NCBI GenBank assembly: GCA_000403255.2 | Contig: KE159582.1 | Location: 236,724-300,723 of the forward strand | Direction of reading: 5' to 3' | Source of the DNA: Lachnospiraceae bacterium 3-1 | GTDB taxonomy: Bacteria > Bacillota > Clostridia > Lachnospirales > Lachnospiraceae | DNA length: 64,000 nt | In this document: positions 8,899-16,444 of the stretch, piece by piece | Layout: each line of letters opens with the position of its first letter | How positions within the stretch are numbered: position 1 is the stretch's first letter | Program-made: the position numbers and the translations under genes | Notes under the pieces: model-generated | What the model was told of the DNA's origin: nothing | The model's database searches: none | Seen by the model: the letters and a program-made list of their open reading frames with translations, nothing else

Positions 8899-9428
8899 CA
8901 AAAAAGAAAAATGGATTTTTGACCCTGCTATTTTCCTTAGTCCCAGGCGCTGGGGAAATGTATATGGGATTTATGAAGCAGGGGGTCAGTATCATGTCGG
9001 TATTTTGGATATTGATTTTTTTGGCGGCGTTCTTAAACATCGGACCAGTGTTATTTATATTGCCAATTTTATGGTGTTACAGTTTTTTCAATGTACACAA
9101 TATAAGAGGGATATCAGATGATGAATTTTATGCATTGGAGGATGACTATTTGTTCCATATAAATAAGATTTTTCCTATGGAGCAATGGAGCAAAAGACAG
9201 AATAATATTTTTGCAATAGCTTTGATCATCATAGGAGCTGCTATGTTGTGGGATTATATGACAGATTATTTCCGTTGGGTGATACCAAATGAACTTTACT
9301 GGAATATTGTGGACAGTATTCCCAGGGTATCTGTAAGTATATTGTTGATTTTAGGCGGCTTATATCTGATTCGGGGTAAGAAAAAGGAACTGGATGAGAA
9401 GGAAAAGCGGGAGGAGTTGATGAAATGA
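8895..9428 (+). CDS. Small multi-pass membrane protein in the sigma operon
   Basis: The 177-residue protein has hydrophobic segments near residues 8-28, 33-68 (two spans), 104-122 and 142-160. The N-terminal part, with FLTLLFSLVPGAGEMYMGF, resembles TM2-domain or DUF-type proteins with a GAG...Y.G motif. No catalytic motif is seen. It starts inside the stop of the anti-sigma gene (ATGA) and ends inside the next start, so the four genes form one tightly coupled unit. It may be a sensor component or a target of the sigma factor; the sequence does not decide. Confidence 0.7.
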   Translation: MTKKKNGFLTLLFSLVPGAGEMYMGFMKQGVSIMSVFWILIFLAAFLNIGPVLFILPILWCYSFFNVHNIRGISDDEFYALEDDYLFHINKIFPMEQWSKRQNNIFAIALIIIGAAMLWDYMTDYFRWVIPNELYWNIVDSIPRVSVSILLILGGLYLIRGKKKELDEKEKREELMK

Positions 9429-9739
9429 GAGTCAGAAAAGTGGGAAGCATCACATGTGGAATTTTGATGATATTTTTTGGGATTTTATTTATGGTGCATA
9501 TGATCTATCCCCCCTTGTCTCTAGGAACAATTATGAAACTGTGGCCGTTGATTCTCATTGCTTTAGGTGGGGAGATGATAGCCTCAAATATCAAGAGGGG
9601 CGAAGAAAAGGAAGAAATTCTCAAATATGACAAAGGTGCAATTTTTCTTGTATTTTTGTTAGCTTGCTTTTCCGCAGGTATGGGAATTTTGGAATATTGT
9701 ATGAATTTTTATACTCAGTATGGAGCAGTTTATTATTGA
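9425..9739 (+). CDS. Small membrane protein, LiaI/LiaF-like transmembrane region
   Basis: The 104-residue protein has three hydrophobic segments, near residues 8-26, 36-52 and 70-92. The spacing and the LWPLILIALGGEMI segment resemble the LiaI/LiaF-type (DUF5668) membrane domain seen in Gram-positive envelope-stress modules. It lacks the soluble C-terminal domain of full LiaF. It is the last gene of the ECF operon, overlapping its neighbour by ATGA. A role in envelope-stress sensing is an inference from domain resemblance and context. Confidence 0.68.
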   Translation: MRVRKVGSITCGILMIFFGILFMVHMIYPPLSLGTIMKLWPLILIALGGEMIASNIKRGEEKEEILKYDKGAIFLVFLLACFSAGMGILEYCMNFYTQYGAVYY

Positions 9740-9740
9740 A

Positions 9741-9858
9741 ATTAGGGTGTCAAAAGGGTGCGGCGCACCCGCTCATACCATATATTGATGTGCAAATTTA
9801 TTTGCAATAACAATATATGGTATGAGCGTAGCACCAAAGGTGCTTTTGACATCCTAAT
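9741..9858. repeat. Cloverleaf-like composite palindrome
   Basis: An outer 16-bp stem joins 9741-9756 and 9843-9858 with one G:T pair. Inside are three hairpins: GGTGC-ggc-GCACC (9757-9769), a perfect 17-bp arm at 9771-9787 with 9811-9827 that is extended by TGCAAAT-tt-ATTTGCA, and GCACC-aaa-GGTGC (9831-9843). No T-tract follows on the plus strand, so it is not a simple terminator. It sits directly after the ECF operon. It looks like a palindromic intergenic repeat, but no second copy exists in the window. Confidence 0.7.
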
Positions 9859-9888
9859 CTTATGGTTCATTTTATAGAATTCCAAAGA

Positions 9889-9922
9889 GGCAGCATTTTC
9901 TTTCTAGAAATGCTGTCTTTTT
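9889..9922 (+). terminator. Rho-independent terminator
   Basis: GGCAGCATTT (9889-9898) pairs with AAATGCTGTC (9908-9917) through one G:U pair and is followed by TTTTTCT. It is probably the true end of the ECF sigma operon, downstream of the cloverleaf palindrome. Confidence 0.75.
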
Positions 9923-10111
9923 CTGTGGTATGTTTCAAACTTATGGGTGAAATAGTCGTTGCTTATGACGTTTCCACAAAATATATTTATAAAATAATAC
10001 GACATAATTTGACAAAATATCTGATTATATACTCGGTATGATAGTGTTGTTATGGGAAAAAAGTATTAATACGACAATATTCGTACGAATAGGACGACAA
10101 CAGAAATCCCT

Positions 10112-10166
10112 TGTCGAAAAGGAAGGAAATTTTTTCGTTGAAGGAATAATTAATTGAGTATATAAT
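10112..10166 (+). promoter_or_regulatory. spo0A control region: 0A box, sigma-H-like and sigma-A promoters
   Basis: TGTCGAA at 10112-10118 equals the Spo0A-binding consensus (0A box). Just downstream are GAAGGAAAT (10122-10130) and AAGGAATAA (10141-10149), close to the sigma-H boxes but with a 10-bp rather than 11-12-bp gap. TTGAAG (10138-10143) and TATAAT (10161-10166) form a sigma-A promoter with a 17-bp spacer. The start codon lies 56 nt beyond the -10. Autoregulation and sigma-H control of spo0A are established in Bacillus; here they are inferred from the boxes. Confidence 0.55.
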
Positions 10167-10222
10167 ACAAATAGTTGCCTTTTATGAGGGATTAGTATGA
10201 AAATCAACAGGAGGATTATAAC

Positions 10223-11023
10223 GTGGAAAAATTAAATGTAGCAATTGCAGATGACAATGAGAGAATGCTGAGAGAATTGGGAGATCTTGTAAGAAGTGAT
10301 GATGAGCTTCAAGTGGTAGGAACCGCAAAGGATGGAGAAGAAGCATACGAGATGATAAAAAAGAAAGAGCCCGATGTAGTTCTTCTTGATATTGTTATGC
10401 CAAAATTGGATGGATTGACTGTGATGGACAAAATCAGAAATGACAAAAATATGAAAAAACATCCAGCATTCATTATGATTACTGCAATTGGGCAGGAAAA
10501 AATCACGGAAGACGCATTTTCCCTAGGTGCAGATTACTATATTATGAAACCATTTGATAATGATGTAGTATTAAATCGTATCAAACATGTGAGAAGTGTG
10601 GAGATGAAGAAAGGCAGCGAAGTACGTAAGGTAAATGCATATGAGAACAAACAGGAGTTAGAGGAACGGAATCTGGAAAGTGATGTGACAAATATCATAC
10701 ATGAAATTGGTGTTCCGGCTCATATTAAAGGTTACCAGTACCTGAGAGAGGCAATTATAATGTCTGTCAGAGATATGGAGATGTTGAATTCTATCACAAA
10801 AATTCTGTATCCAGGTATTGCGAAAAAGTACCAGACTACGCCCAGCCGGGTGGAACGGGCCATCCGCCATGCCATTGAAGTAGCATGGAGCAGAGGAAAA
10901 ATGGACACAATCGATGAATTGTTTGGTTATACCATACATAATGGAAAAGGAAAACCTACAAATTCTGAATTTATAGCTTTAATTGCGGATAAAATTCGGT
11001 TAGAATATAAATTGAGAGAATAA
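10223..11023 (+). CDS. spo0A: Stage 0 sporulation protein A, master response regulator
   Basis: Cytoplasmic phosphorelay output regulator that commits the cell to sporulation. The 266-residue protein has a receiver domain with acidic pocket D10-D11, phospho-acceptor D56 in [13 protein letters not shown] and the conserved Lys in MKPFD near 108. The C-terminal DNA-binding domain carries the characteristic [19 protein letters not shown] and [17 protein letters not shown] recognition helix. The GTG start is supported by AGGAGGA 8 nt upstream. spoIVB and recN, the usual upstream neighbours, are absent; an ECF operon lies upstream instead and glgA follows after 16 nt. Confidence 0.97.
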   Translation: MEKLNVAIADDNERMLRELGDLVRSDDELQVVGTAKDGEEAYEMIKKKEPDVVLLDIVMPKLDGLTVMDKIRNDKNMKKHPAFIMITAIGQEKITEDAFSLGADYYIMKPFDNDVVLNRIKHVRSVEMKKGSEVRKVNAYENKQELEERNLESDVTNIIHEIGVPAHIKGYQYLREAIIMSVRDMEMLNSITKILYPGIAKKYQTTPSRVERAIRHAIEVAWSRGKMDTIDELFGYTIHNGKGKPTNSEFIALIADKIRLEYKLRE

Positions 11024-11039
11024 GTAGGAGGTCTTTTAC

Positions 11040-12476
11040 ATGAAGAAAATACTCTTTGCAGCATCTGAGGGGAATCCTTTTATGAAAACAGGAGGTTTGG
11101 CAGACGTTGTCGGGGCATTACCGAAATATTTGGATAAGGGAAAATTTGATGTAAGGGTTTTTCTGCCGAAATATCTGTGCATTTCAGAAGAGCATACGCA
11201 AAAAATGAAATATGTGACAGAATTTTATGCAGATATGCCAAGGGGAAGGGAGTACATAGGAATCTATGAGGCCAAAGTAGATGGGGTTTTGTATTATTTT
11301 ATCGACAATGAGCATTATTTTGCCGGAAATAGTCCATATAACCAGATTTTTGAAGATGTAAATAAGTTTGCCTTTTATTGTAGAGCTGTATTGGCTAGCC
11401 TGCCAGAATTGGGTTATTATCCGGATCTTATACATTGCCATGACTGGCAGGCCGCATTAGTTCCAGTGTTTTTAGATGCGTTTTACCGTGAAAATCCCAT
11501 ATACCGGAATATTCGAACAGTTATGACTATTCATAATCAGAAATTCCAGGGCAGATGGAGAATGGACGATATTGAAAATTGCCGGGATTTACCAGCAAGT
11601 TATCGATATGGCGACATGGAAGCTTATGGAGAGACGAATTTCCTGAAGGCGGGAATCCTTCATGCCGATTGGGTGAATACAGTGAGTGAGACATATGCAA
11701 AGGAAATCCAGGGACAGGAAGGCGGAGAAGGGCTAGATGGAGTTATGCGGGAAGTTTCCGAAAAATTGTCTGGAATCGTCAATGGAATTGATGTGGACGA
11801 ATACAATCCAGTGACAGATCCTCTGCTTACAGTCCATTTTAGTGAGAAAACCATAAGCAAGAAAAAGAAAAATAAAGAAGCTTTGCAAGCAGCCCTGGGC
11901 CTTCGAAAGGATAATGCTGCTATGGTAATTGGAATCGTATCCAGATTGACCCAGCAGAAAGGATTTGATTTGGTAAGGATTGTGTTGGAAGAGCTCATGA
12001 ATACTTTGAATGTACAAGTAGCTGTCCTTGGGACAGGAGAAGACCAGTTTCAGGACTTTTTCAAGCATTTTGACTGGAAATATCCTGACAGAATTTCAGC
12101 CACAATCGATTACAGTGAGAAAATAGCCCATATGATTTACGCAGGAGCAGATGCATTTCTTATGCCCTCCCAGTTTGAGCCATGCGGACTGAGTCAGTTA
12201 ATCAGCATGCGTTATGGCACCATTCCTATTGTTCGGGAAACGGGGGGATTGAAAGATACCGTGGAGCCTTATAATGAGATCTGGCATACGGGGAATGGGT
12301 TCAGCTTTACAAATTATGATGCAGGTGAAATGTTGGAGATTATCCGGTATGCCTATGATATATTCTGCAACGCTCCAAAGGATTGGCGTGCCATGATGAA
12401 ACGGTGTATGAATATAGATAACTCTTGGCAAAATTCGGCCAAAAAATACGAAGAATTGTATCAAACATTAGTTTGA
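11040..12476 (+). CDS. glgA: Glycogen synthase (ADP-glucose)
   Basis: GT5 glycosyltransferase that extends alpha-1,4-glucan from ADP-glucose in the cytoplasm. At 478 residues it has normal length, the N-terminal ADP-glucose loop KTGGLADVVGALPK near residue 18, the domain-linker segment around HNQKFQGRW, and the C-terminal catalytic MPSQFEPCGLSQL near 382 with GTIPIVRETGGLKDTV. AGGAGG lies 8 nt upstream of ATG. The gap to spo0A is 16 nt with no terminator, so it is probably cotranscribed with it. No other glg gene lies in the window. Confidence 0.95.
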   Translation: MKKILFAASEGNPFMKTGGLADVVGALPKYLDKGKFDVRVFLPKYLCISEEHTQKMKYVTEFYADMPRGREYIGIYEAKVDGVLYYFIDNEHYFAGNSPYNQIFEDVNKFAFYCRAVLASLPELGYYPDLIHCHDWQAALVPVFLDAFYRENPIYRNIRTVMTIHNQKFQGRWRMDDIENCRDLPASYRYGDMEAYGETNFLKAGILHADWVNTVSETYAKEIQGQEGGEGLDGVMREVSEKLSGIVNGIDVDEYNPVTDPLLTVHFSEKTISKKKKNKEALQAALGLRKDNAAMVIGIVSRLTQQKGFDLVRIVLEELMNTLNVQVAVLGTGEDQFQDFFKHFDWKYPDRISATIDYSEKIAHMIYAGADAFLMPSQFEPCGLSQLISMRYGTIPIVRETGGLKDTVEPYNEIWHTGNGFSFTNYDAGEMLEIIRYAYDIFCNAPKDWRAMMKRCMNIDNSWQNSAKKYEELYQTLV

Positions 12477-12536
12477 TTGTTTCTTTCTTATCTTTTGGAA
12501 AGAAGGAACGGCAAGGGCAGCTAAGTAGAAGGAAGC

Positions 12537-13454
12537 TTATGATTCATAGATAGAAATCTCTCCAGACCCTTGATGGTAATAATAGGCATGATCTGAGAGA
12601 ATTTCTTCTGGGGAAACTTCGGTTAGATTGATTTCTTGTATCAATTGGGATAGTTCTTTGGGATTAGAAAATATTGAGCTTGGGGTTACAATGACTTCAT
12701 GGATGCTGCTTGGAAGAATGCAGAGATTGTCCTTTAGGTGGTCTGCTGCCATCTGTAGTGCATGGCGATAGAGGATGCAGCAAGCGCCGTTGAGCCGTTG
12801 GCGGTTTGTGAGTACATACATAGGAAGAAGTTGGGAATCCAAGGGTTTTTCTGCTGTTTTAAGTTCCTTTGCTTGCAATAGGTTTTGCGCAGGCACAATC
12901 AGGTCTGCCAATGAATCAAAGGTCAGAGGGAGTAGAATAGGAGTGTTTGCGGTGGCAATGGTAAGAAGGTCATTCTTGGAAATATTCCAATATTCCAGAT
13001 GTTTATGATAAATGAGAATAGATACACTTTGACAGGGTTCTTCCTGAAGCAGACAGTAGAATACGATGGCAAGATCCAGATACGGAAAATGGGGAATTTC
13101 TTCTAGAAGTTCCCTGTTTTTTTGATAGTGAATTAATTTATAAACAATTCGAGAACGAATATTTTCAAAACAGGTAAAAAATGAAGTGTCAATGGTGCGA
13201 ATGCTGCAATGGGTATAATAATAGTAGAGTATTTGATTTAGAAGCTCTGTAAAAGAAGCGCCATGTTGATATTTTTCATAATAATGGTTTAAATAAATGG
13301 TAGGAGAAACGTTAGCGCCAGGTTCTAGAATGATAAGCCCATCTAAAATAATGCGGTTGTTATGGGAAAAGGGATGAATAGAAATGTCAGTGCCTTTTGG
13401 AAAAGACCTTTGTAAGTTTTTTACTAAGTGTTGTTTAAAGATATCGTATGTCAT
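12537..13454 (-). CDS. DUF5688 family protein
   Basis: Uncharacterised 305-residue protein of a family I associate with Lachnospiraceae and relatives (DUF5688). Supporting features are the N-terminal MTYDIFKQHLVKNLQ, then NNRIILDGLIIL and SPTIYLNHYYEKYQHGASF. The sequence is soluble, without signal peptide or transmembrane segment, and no catalytic motif is evident. ATG at 13454 is preferred over one 13 codons upstream because GGAGGT lies 7 nt before it. It is convergent with glgA and has its own promoter. No function is proposed. Confidence 0.78.
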   Translation of the reverse strand: MTYDIFKQHLVKNLQRSFPKGTDISIHPFSHNNRIILDGLIILEPGANVSPTIYLNHYYEKYQHGASFTELLNQILYYYYTHCSIRTIDTSFFTCFENIRSRIVYKLIHYQKNRELLEEIPHFPYLDLAIVFYCLLQEEPCQSVSILIYHKHLEYWNISKNDLLTIATANTPILLPLTFDSLADLIVPAQNLLQAKELKTAEKPLDSQLLPMYVLTNRQRLNGACCILYRHALQMAADHLKDNLCILPSSIHEVIVTPSSIFSNPKELSQLIQEINLTEVSPEEILSDHAYYYHQGSGEISIYES

Positions 13455-13517
13455 ATTACCTCCTGAATTGTGCTGGCAAATGGGAGATAACATTTGTATG
13501 GAAATTGTATGAAATTT

Positions 13518-13546
13518 ACTATACCATGGAAAGTAGAAATATGCAA
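13518..13546 (-). promoter_or_regulatory. Sigma-A promoter for the DUF5688 gene
   Basis: On the minus strand TTGCAT (complement of 13541-13546) and TATAGT (complement of 13518-13523) are separated by 17 bp. The gene starts 63 nt downstream. Confidence 0.55.
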
Positions 13547-13669
13547 GGAGAAATTACAATTTGAGCTTCCTTATTTTACAATTCATAGTACCAAAAGGGG
13601 GCTGTCGCACTAACATAAATTACAATATATAAATTTGTTCAAAAGGTTTACATTGCAAACAAAATGCAC

Positions 13670-13709
13670 AAAAAATATCTTGGGAAGCTAGCTTCCCAAG
13701 ATATTTTTT
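13670..13709. repeat. Perfect 40-bp palindrome with flanking A/T tracts
   Basis: The 40 bp are a perfect palindrome centred on CTAG, with TATCTTGGGAAGC as the inner arm and A6/T6 at the ends. It could act as a terminator in both directions, yet it lies between two divergently transcribed units. Some 60 bp upstream, 13599-13611 reads GGGGGCTGTCGCA, resembling the end of a decayed IS1182-like element. The rest of the 13.5-13.9 kb gap is AT-rich with no gene. Confidence 0.6.
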
Positions 13710-13920
13710 CCTGGAGGAATAGAGGAAATTAGAAAGGTGAAATCTATAGAAAGATAATCCGGTTATCTATTATGTGTATGGGACACACTTGTATGTCAGC
13801 GCCGAACTAATATTCAGAAAATTATACAAAATATAGATGAAATGACGAAATAAAATACATAATAAACACATAATAAGAAAAATATACCTAAAAATCAGAA
13901 AAATACATGATATTAATCGA

Positions 13921-13949
13921 TTGACAATCATTTAAAAGTATCGTATAAT
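13921..13949 (+). promoter_or_regulatory. Consensus sigma-A promoter of the opp operon
   Basis: TTGACA (13921-13926) and TATAAT (13944-13949) match consensus exactly, with a 17-bp spacer and an A-rich upstream stretch that could serve as an UP element. It implies a leader of about 180 nt before oppB. Confidence 0.85.
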
Positions 13950-14054
13950 TTTGCAGGAAGAAAGAGAAGTTTTTAGACTTTGATTATAGGTGTAAGGCTT
14001 TGATAAGTATTCTTTTGTAGTATTGCAGTTTCGTAGTCTTCTTGAGGCAGGAAA

Positions 14055-14089
14055 AGAATGTACTTGGGAGGTGAGTGCATTCTTTTTTT
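14055..14089 (+). terminator. Attenuator-like terminator in the opp leader
   Basis: AGAATGTAC (14055-14063) pairs with GTGCATTCT (14075-14083, one G:U pair) and is followed by seven further T residues. It lies between the strong promoter and oppB, so it should act within the 5' leader. No known riboswitch or T-box was recognised in the upstream 100 nt. Confidence 0.6.
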
Positions 14090-14138
14090 GATTTTATAAA
14101 TCTATTTTTAAATACATTTGATAAAGGTGGGATGAAGA

Positions 14139-15077
14139 ATGAGAAAGTATATGGTGCGGCGAGTTGTTACAGCAGTGATAACCTTACTAGTTGTAGCCTG
14201 CATCACATTTTTCCTAATGAATGCGATTCCGGGAAATCCATGGTTGTCTGAGAAGACGCCAACACAGGCGACGATTGATGCATTGAATGCAAAATATGGT
14301 CTGGATCAACCGTTGATCGTTCAGTTGGGGAAGTATTTAGTTAATTTAGTACAAGGGGATTTTGGCACATCTATCAAAATGCAGAAGAATCGTCCAGTGT
14401 TACAGATTATTCTGGAAATGTTCCCGGTATCGGCAAAGGTCGGTATTCTGGCAATTCTCTGGGCTGTGTTGGTAGGCGTACCATTGGGGTGTCTTGCAGC
14501 ATACAAGCGGGAAACCTGGGTGGACAGCTTGCTGCGGGTAGTCTGTACAGTTGGTATCTCTATGCCTGGATTCGTGGTGGCAACCTTATTGCTGCATACG
14601 CTGTGCGGAGGTATTGAAGGGTTGAAATTGTTCCCGGCGCTTTTTGACGGAACACCAGGAAGTTATGTGTTGCCATGTCTTGCGCTTGGATTCTATCCAA
14701 TGTGTTATCTTTCCCGACAGACGCGTACAGCAATGTTGGATTCCATTAATCAGGAATACATCAAAACTGCTCGTGCAAAAGGCTTAAAGAATGGCGTAAT
14801 CATTTTCAAACACGCACTGAGAAATGCATTGATTCCGGTTATTACGTATTTGGGGCCGCAGATTGCCTTTACCTTGTGCGGCGGACTTGTGGTAGAAACG
14901 GTATTTTCTATTCCAGGGTTGGGCAGGTATTTCATCCAGTCCATCCAGAACAGGGATTATCCGTTGATTATGGGAACAACTATTTTCCTGGCAGCATTTA
15001 TCATTGTGATGAACCTGCTGGTGGATGTCTGCTATAAGATTGTTGACCCAAGGATTAATTTGACAAGGGGGAACTAA
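14139..15077 (+). CDS. oppB: Oligopeptide ABC transporter permease OppB
   Basis: Inner-membrane permease of a peptide importer, 312 residues. It has an N-terminal span after MRKYMVRRVV, a PGNPW loop segment, and five more membrane spans in the BPD_transp_1 domain. The coupling-helix EAA motif is visible as YIKTARAKGLKNGVIIFKHA near residues 207-226. The end VDVCYKIVDPRINL is typical of OppB/DppB. ATG has a GGTGGGATGAAGA ribosome site. oppC starts 3 nt after the stop. Peptide length specificity cannot be read. Confidence 0.93.
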   Translation: MRKYMVRRVVTAVITLLVVACITFFLMNAIPGNPWLSEKTPTQATIDALNAKYGLDQPLIVQLGKYLVNLVQGDFGTSIKMQKNRPVLQIILEMFPVSAKVGILAILWAVLVGVPLGCLAAYKRETWVDSLLRVVCTVGISMPGFVVATLLLHTLCGGIEGLKLFPALFDGTPGSYVLPCLALGFYPMCYLSRQTRTAMLDSINQEYIKTARAKGLKNGVIIFKHALRNALIPVITYLGPQIAFTLCGGLVVETVFSIPGLGRYFIQSIQNRDYPLIMGTTIFLAAFIIVMNLLVDVCYKIVDPRINLTRGN

Positions 15078-15080
15078 TCG

Positions 15081-16427
15081 ATGGCTAAGACGAAGAAGTA
15101 TAACAAAATGGGTTCTTTACAGCCGAATATTGATGATATTTTGGACTGGAATAAATTGCCGGAAAATGCTTTTGAACCAGCAACGGCGACGGAGAAAGAA
15201 AGCTTTATCCAGGAACGGGAAAGCGTTTCTTATTGGAAAGATGCATGGCGGCGTCTGAGAAAGAACACAGTGGCAATGGTTGCCCTTGTCATTATTATCC
15301 TGTTGACAATCTTTGCATTTGTTGGGCCTCAGATTGTGCCCTATACCTATAAAGAACAAATTCGTGGTTCAGAAGCGTTGGACCCATGGCATTATACCTT
15401 AGAAGATCAACAAAGGATAAATGATTACATTGAAGAGCACTCAGGGAACAAAGTTCTTTCGGCAGAAGAGGCAATTGAACAAGCCCGTGCGGAAGCAGAG
15501 GCAAGAGGTGAAACTTTAAGCAGAGTGGAAGAAGCAAAGATTCGTGCTTCTGCCAATGTAAAACAGGAATCAGCAGAAGATACAGAAATTACAGCGAAAC
15601 AGGCGGCAAAAAAATTAAAGATTAAAAGCAAAGCATTTGGTTATTCTAACCGTGAACTGCAAAGGATGGCAGAAGGAGAAGACGTGTTCCCTCATGTGTT
15701 TGGTACAGATGACCAGGGACGTGATATTATGGTCCGCGTTATGGTTGGAACAAGAGTATCCATTATTGTAGGTGTGTGCGCTGCAATTTTAGTGTTACTC
15801 ATTGGCGCGTTGTATGGTTCTGTTTCTGGGTATTGCGGCGGTGTAGTAGATAATGTGATGCAGCGGATTGTGGAGGTTATCTATTCTATTCCAGAAATGT
15901 TAATTATATTACTTCTGTCAGCTACCTTGAAGCCAGCATTGGAACAGTTTCAGAATTCTGGTGACGGAGTGATGCAGAATCTGGTTACGCTCTTAGGGCC
16001 GAACTTGATTTCCATGTTCATTGCATTTGGTCTGTTGTATTGGGTAACCATGAGCCGTATTATTCGTGGACAGATTTTACAGTTAAAGCAGCAGGAATAT
16101 GTAACGGCAGCCAGGGCATTGGGCGCAAAAGGCGGCCGTATCATTAGCAGGCATTTGTTGCCAAACTGTGTGGGACAGATTGTAACTACAACGTTTTTAC
16201 AGATTCCGTCTGCAATCTTTTTGGAATCCTTCCTTTCTTTTCTTGGTGTTGGCGTATCTGCACCTTTGACAAGCTTGGGTTCTATGTGTTCGGAAGCATT
16301 GAGCGGACTGACCTCATATCCATACCGACTGTTTATTCCGGCGGCAATTTTGAGTTTAATGATCCTGACGCTGAATTTGTTCGGCGACGGTTTACGTGAT
16401 GCTTTGGATCCAAAATTAAAGAAATAA
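15081..16427 (+). CDS. oppC: Oligopeptide ABC transporter permease OppC with large insertion
   Basis: Partner permease to OppB, 448 residues against about 300 in the family. After the first span (near residues 72-92, ending QIVPYTYKEQ) lies an extra polar, Ala/Glu/Lys-rich helical segment of roughly 110 residues (about 95-205) before the canonical FGTDDQGRDIMVRV at 211. The rest is a normal permease with the EAA-type YVTAARALGAKGGRIISRH near residue 340 and the ending FGDGLRDALDPKLK. By topology the insertion should face outside, next to the substrate-binding protein. Confidence 0.92.
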   Translation: MAKTKKYNKMGSLQPNIDDILDWNKLPENAFEPATATEKESFIQERESVSYWKDAWRRLRKNTVAMVALVIIILLTIFAFVGPQIVPYTYKEQIRGSEALDPWHYTLEDQQRINDYIEEHSGNKVLSAEEAIEQARAEAEARGETLSRVEEAKIRASANVKQESAEDTEITAKQAAKKLKIKSKAFGYSNRELQRMAEGEDVFPHVFGTDDQGRDIMVRVMVGTRVSIIVGVCAAILVLLIGALYGSVSGYCGGVVDNVMQRIVEVIYSIPEMLIILLLSATLKPALEQFQNSGDGVMQNLVTLLGPNLISMFIAFGLLYWVTMSRIIRGQILQLKQQEYVTAARALGAKGGRIISRHLLPNCVGQIVTTTFLQIPSAIFLESFLSFLGVGVSAPLTSLGSMCSEALSGLTSYPYRLFIPAAILSLMILTLNLFGDGLRDALDPKLKK

Positions 16428-16444
16428 GAAAAGGGAGATTATTT

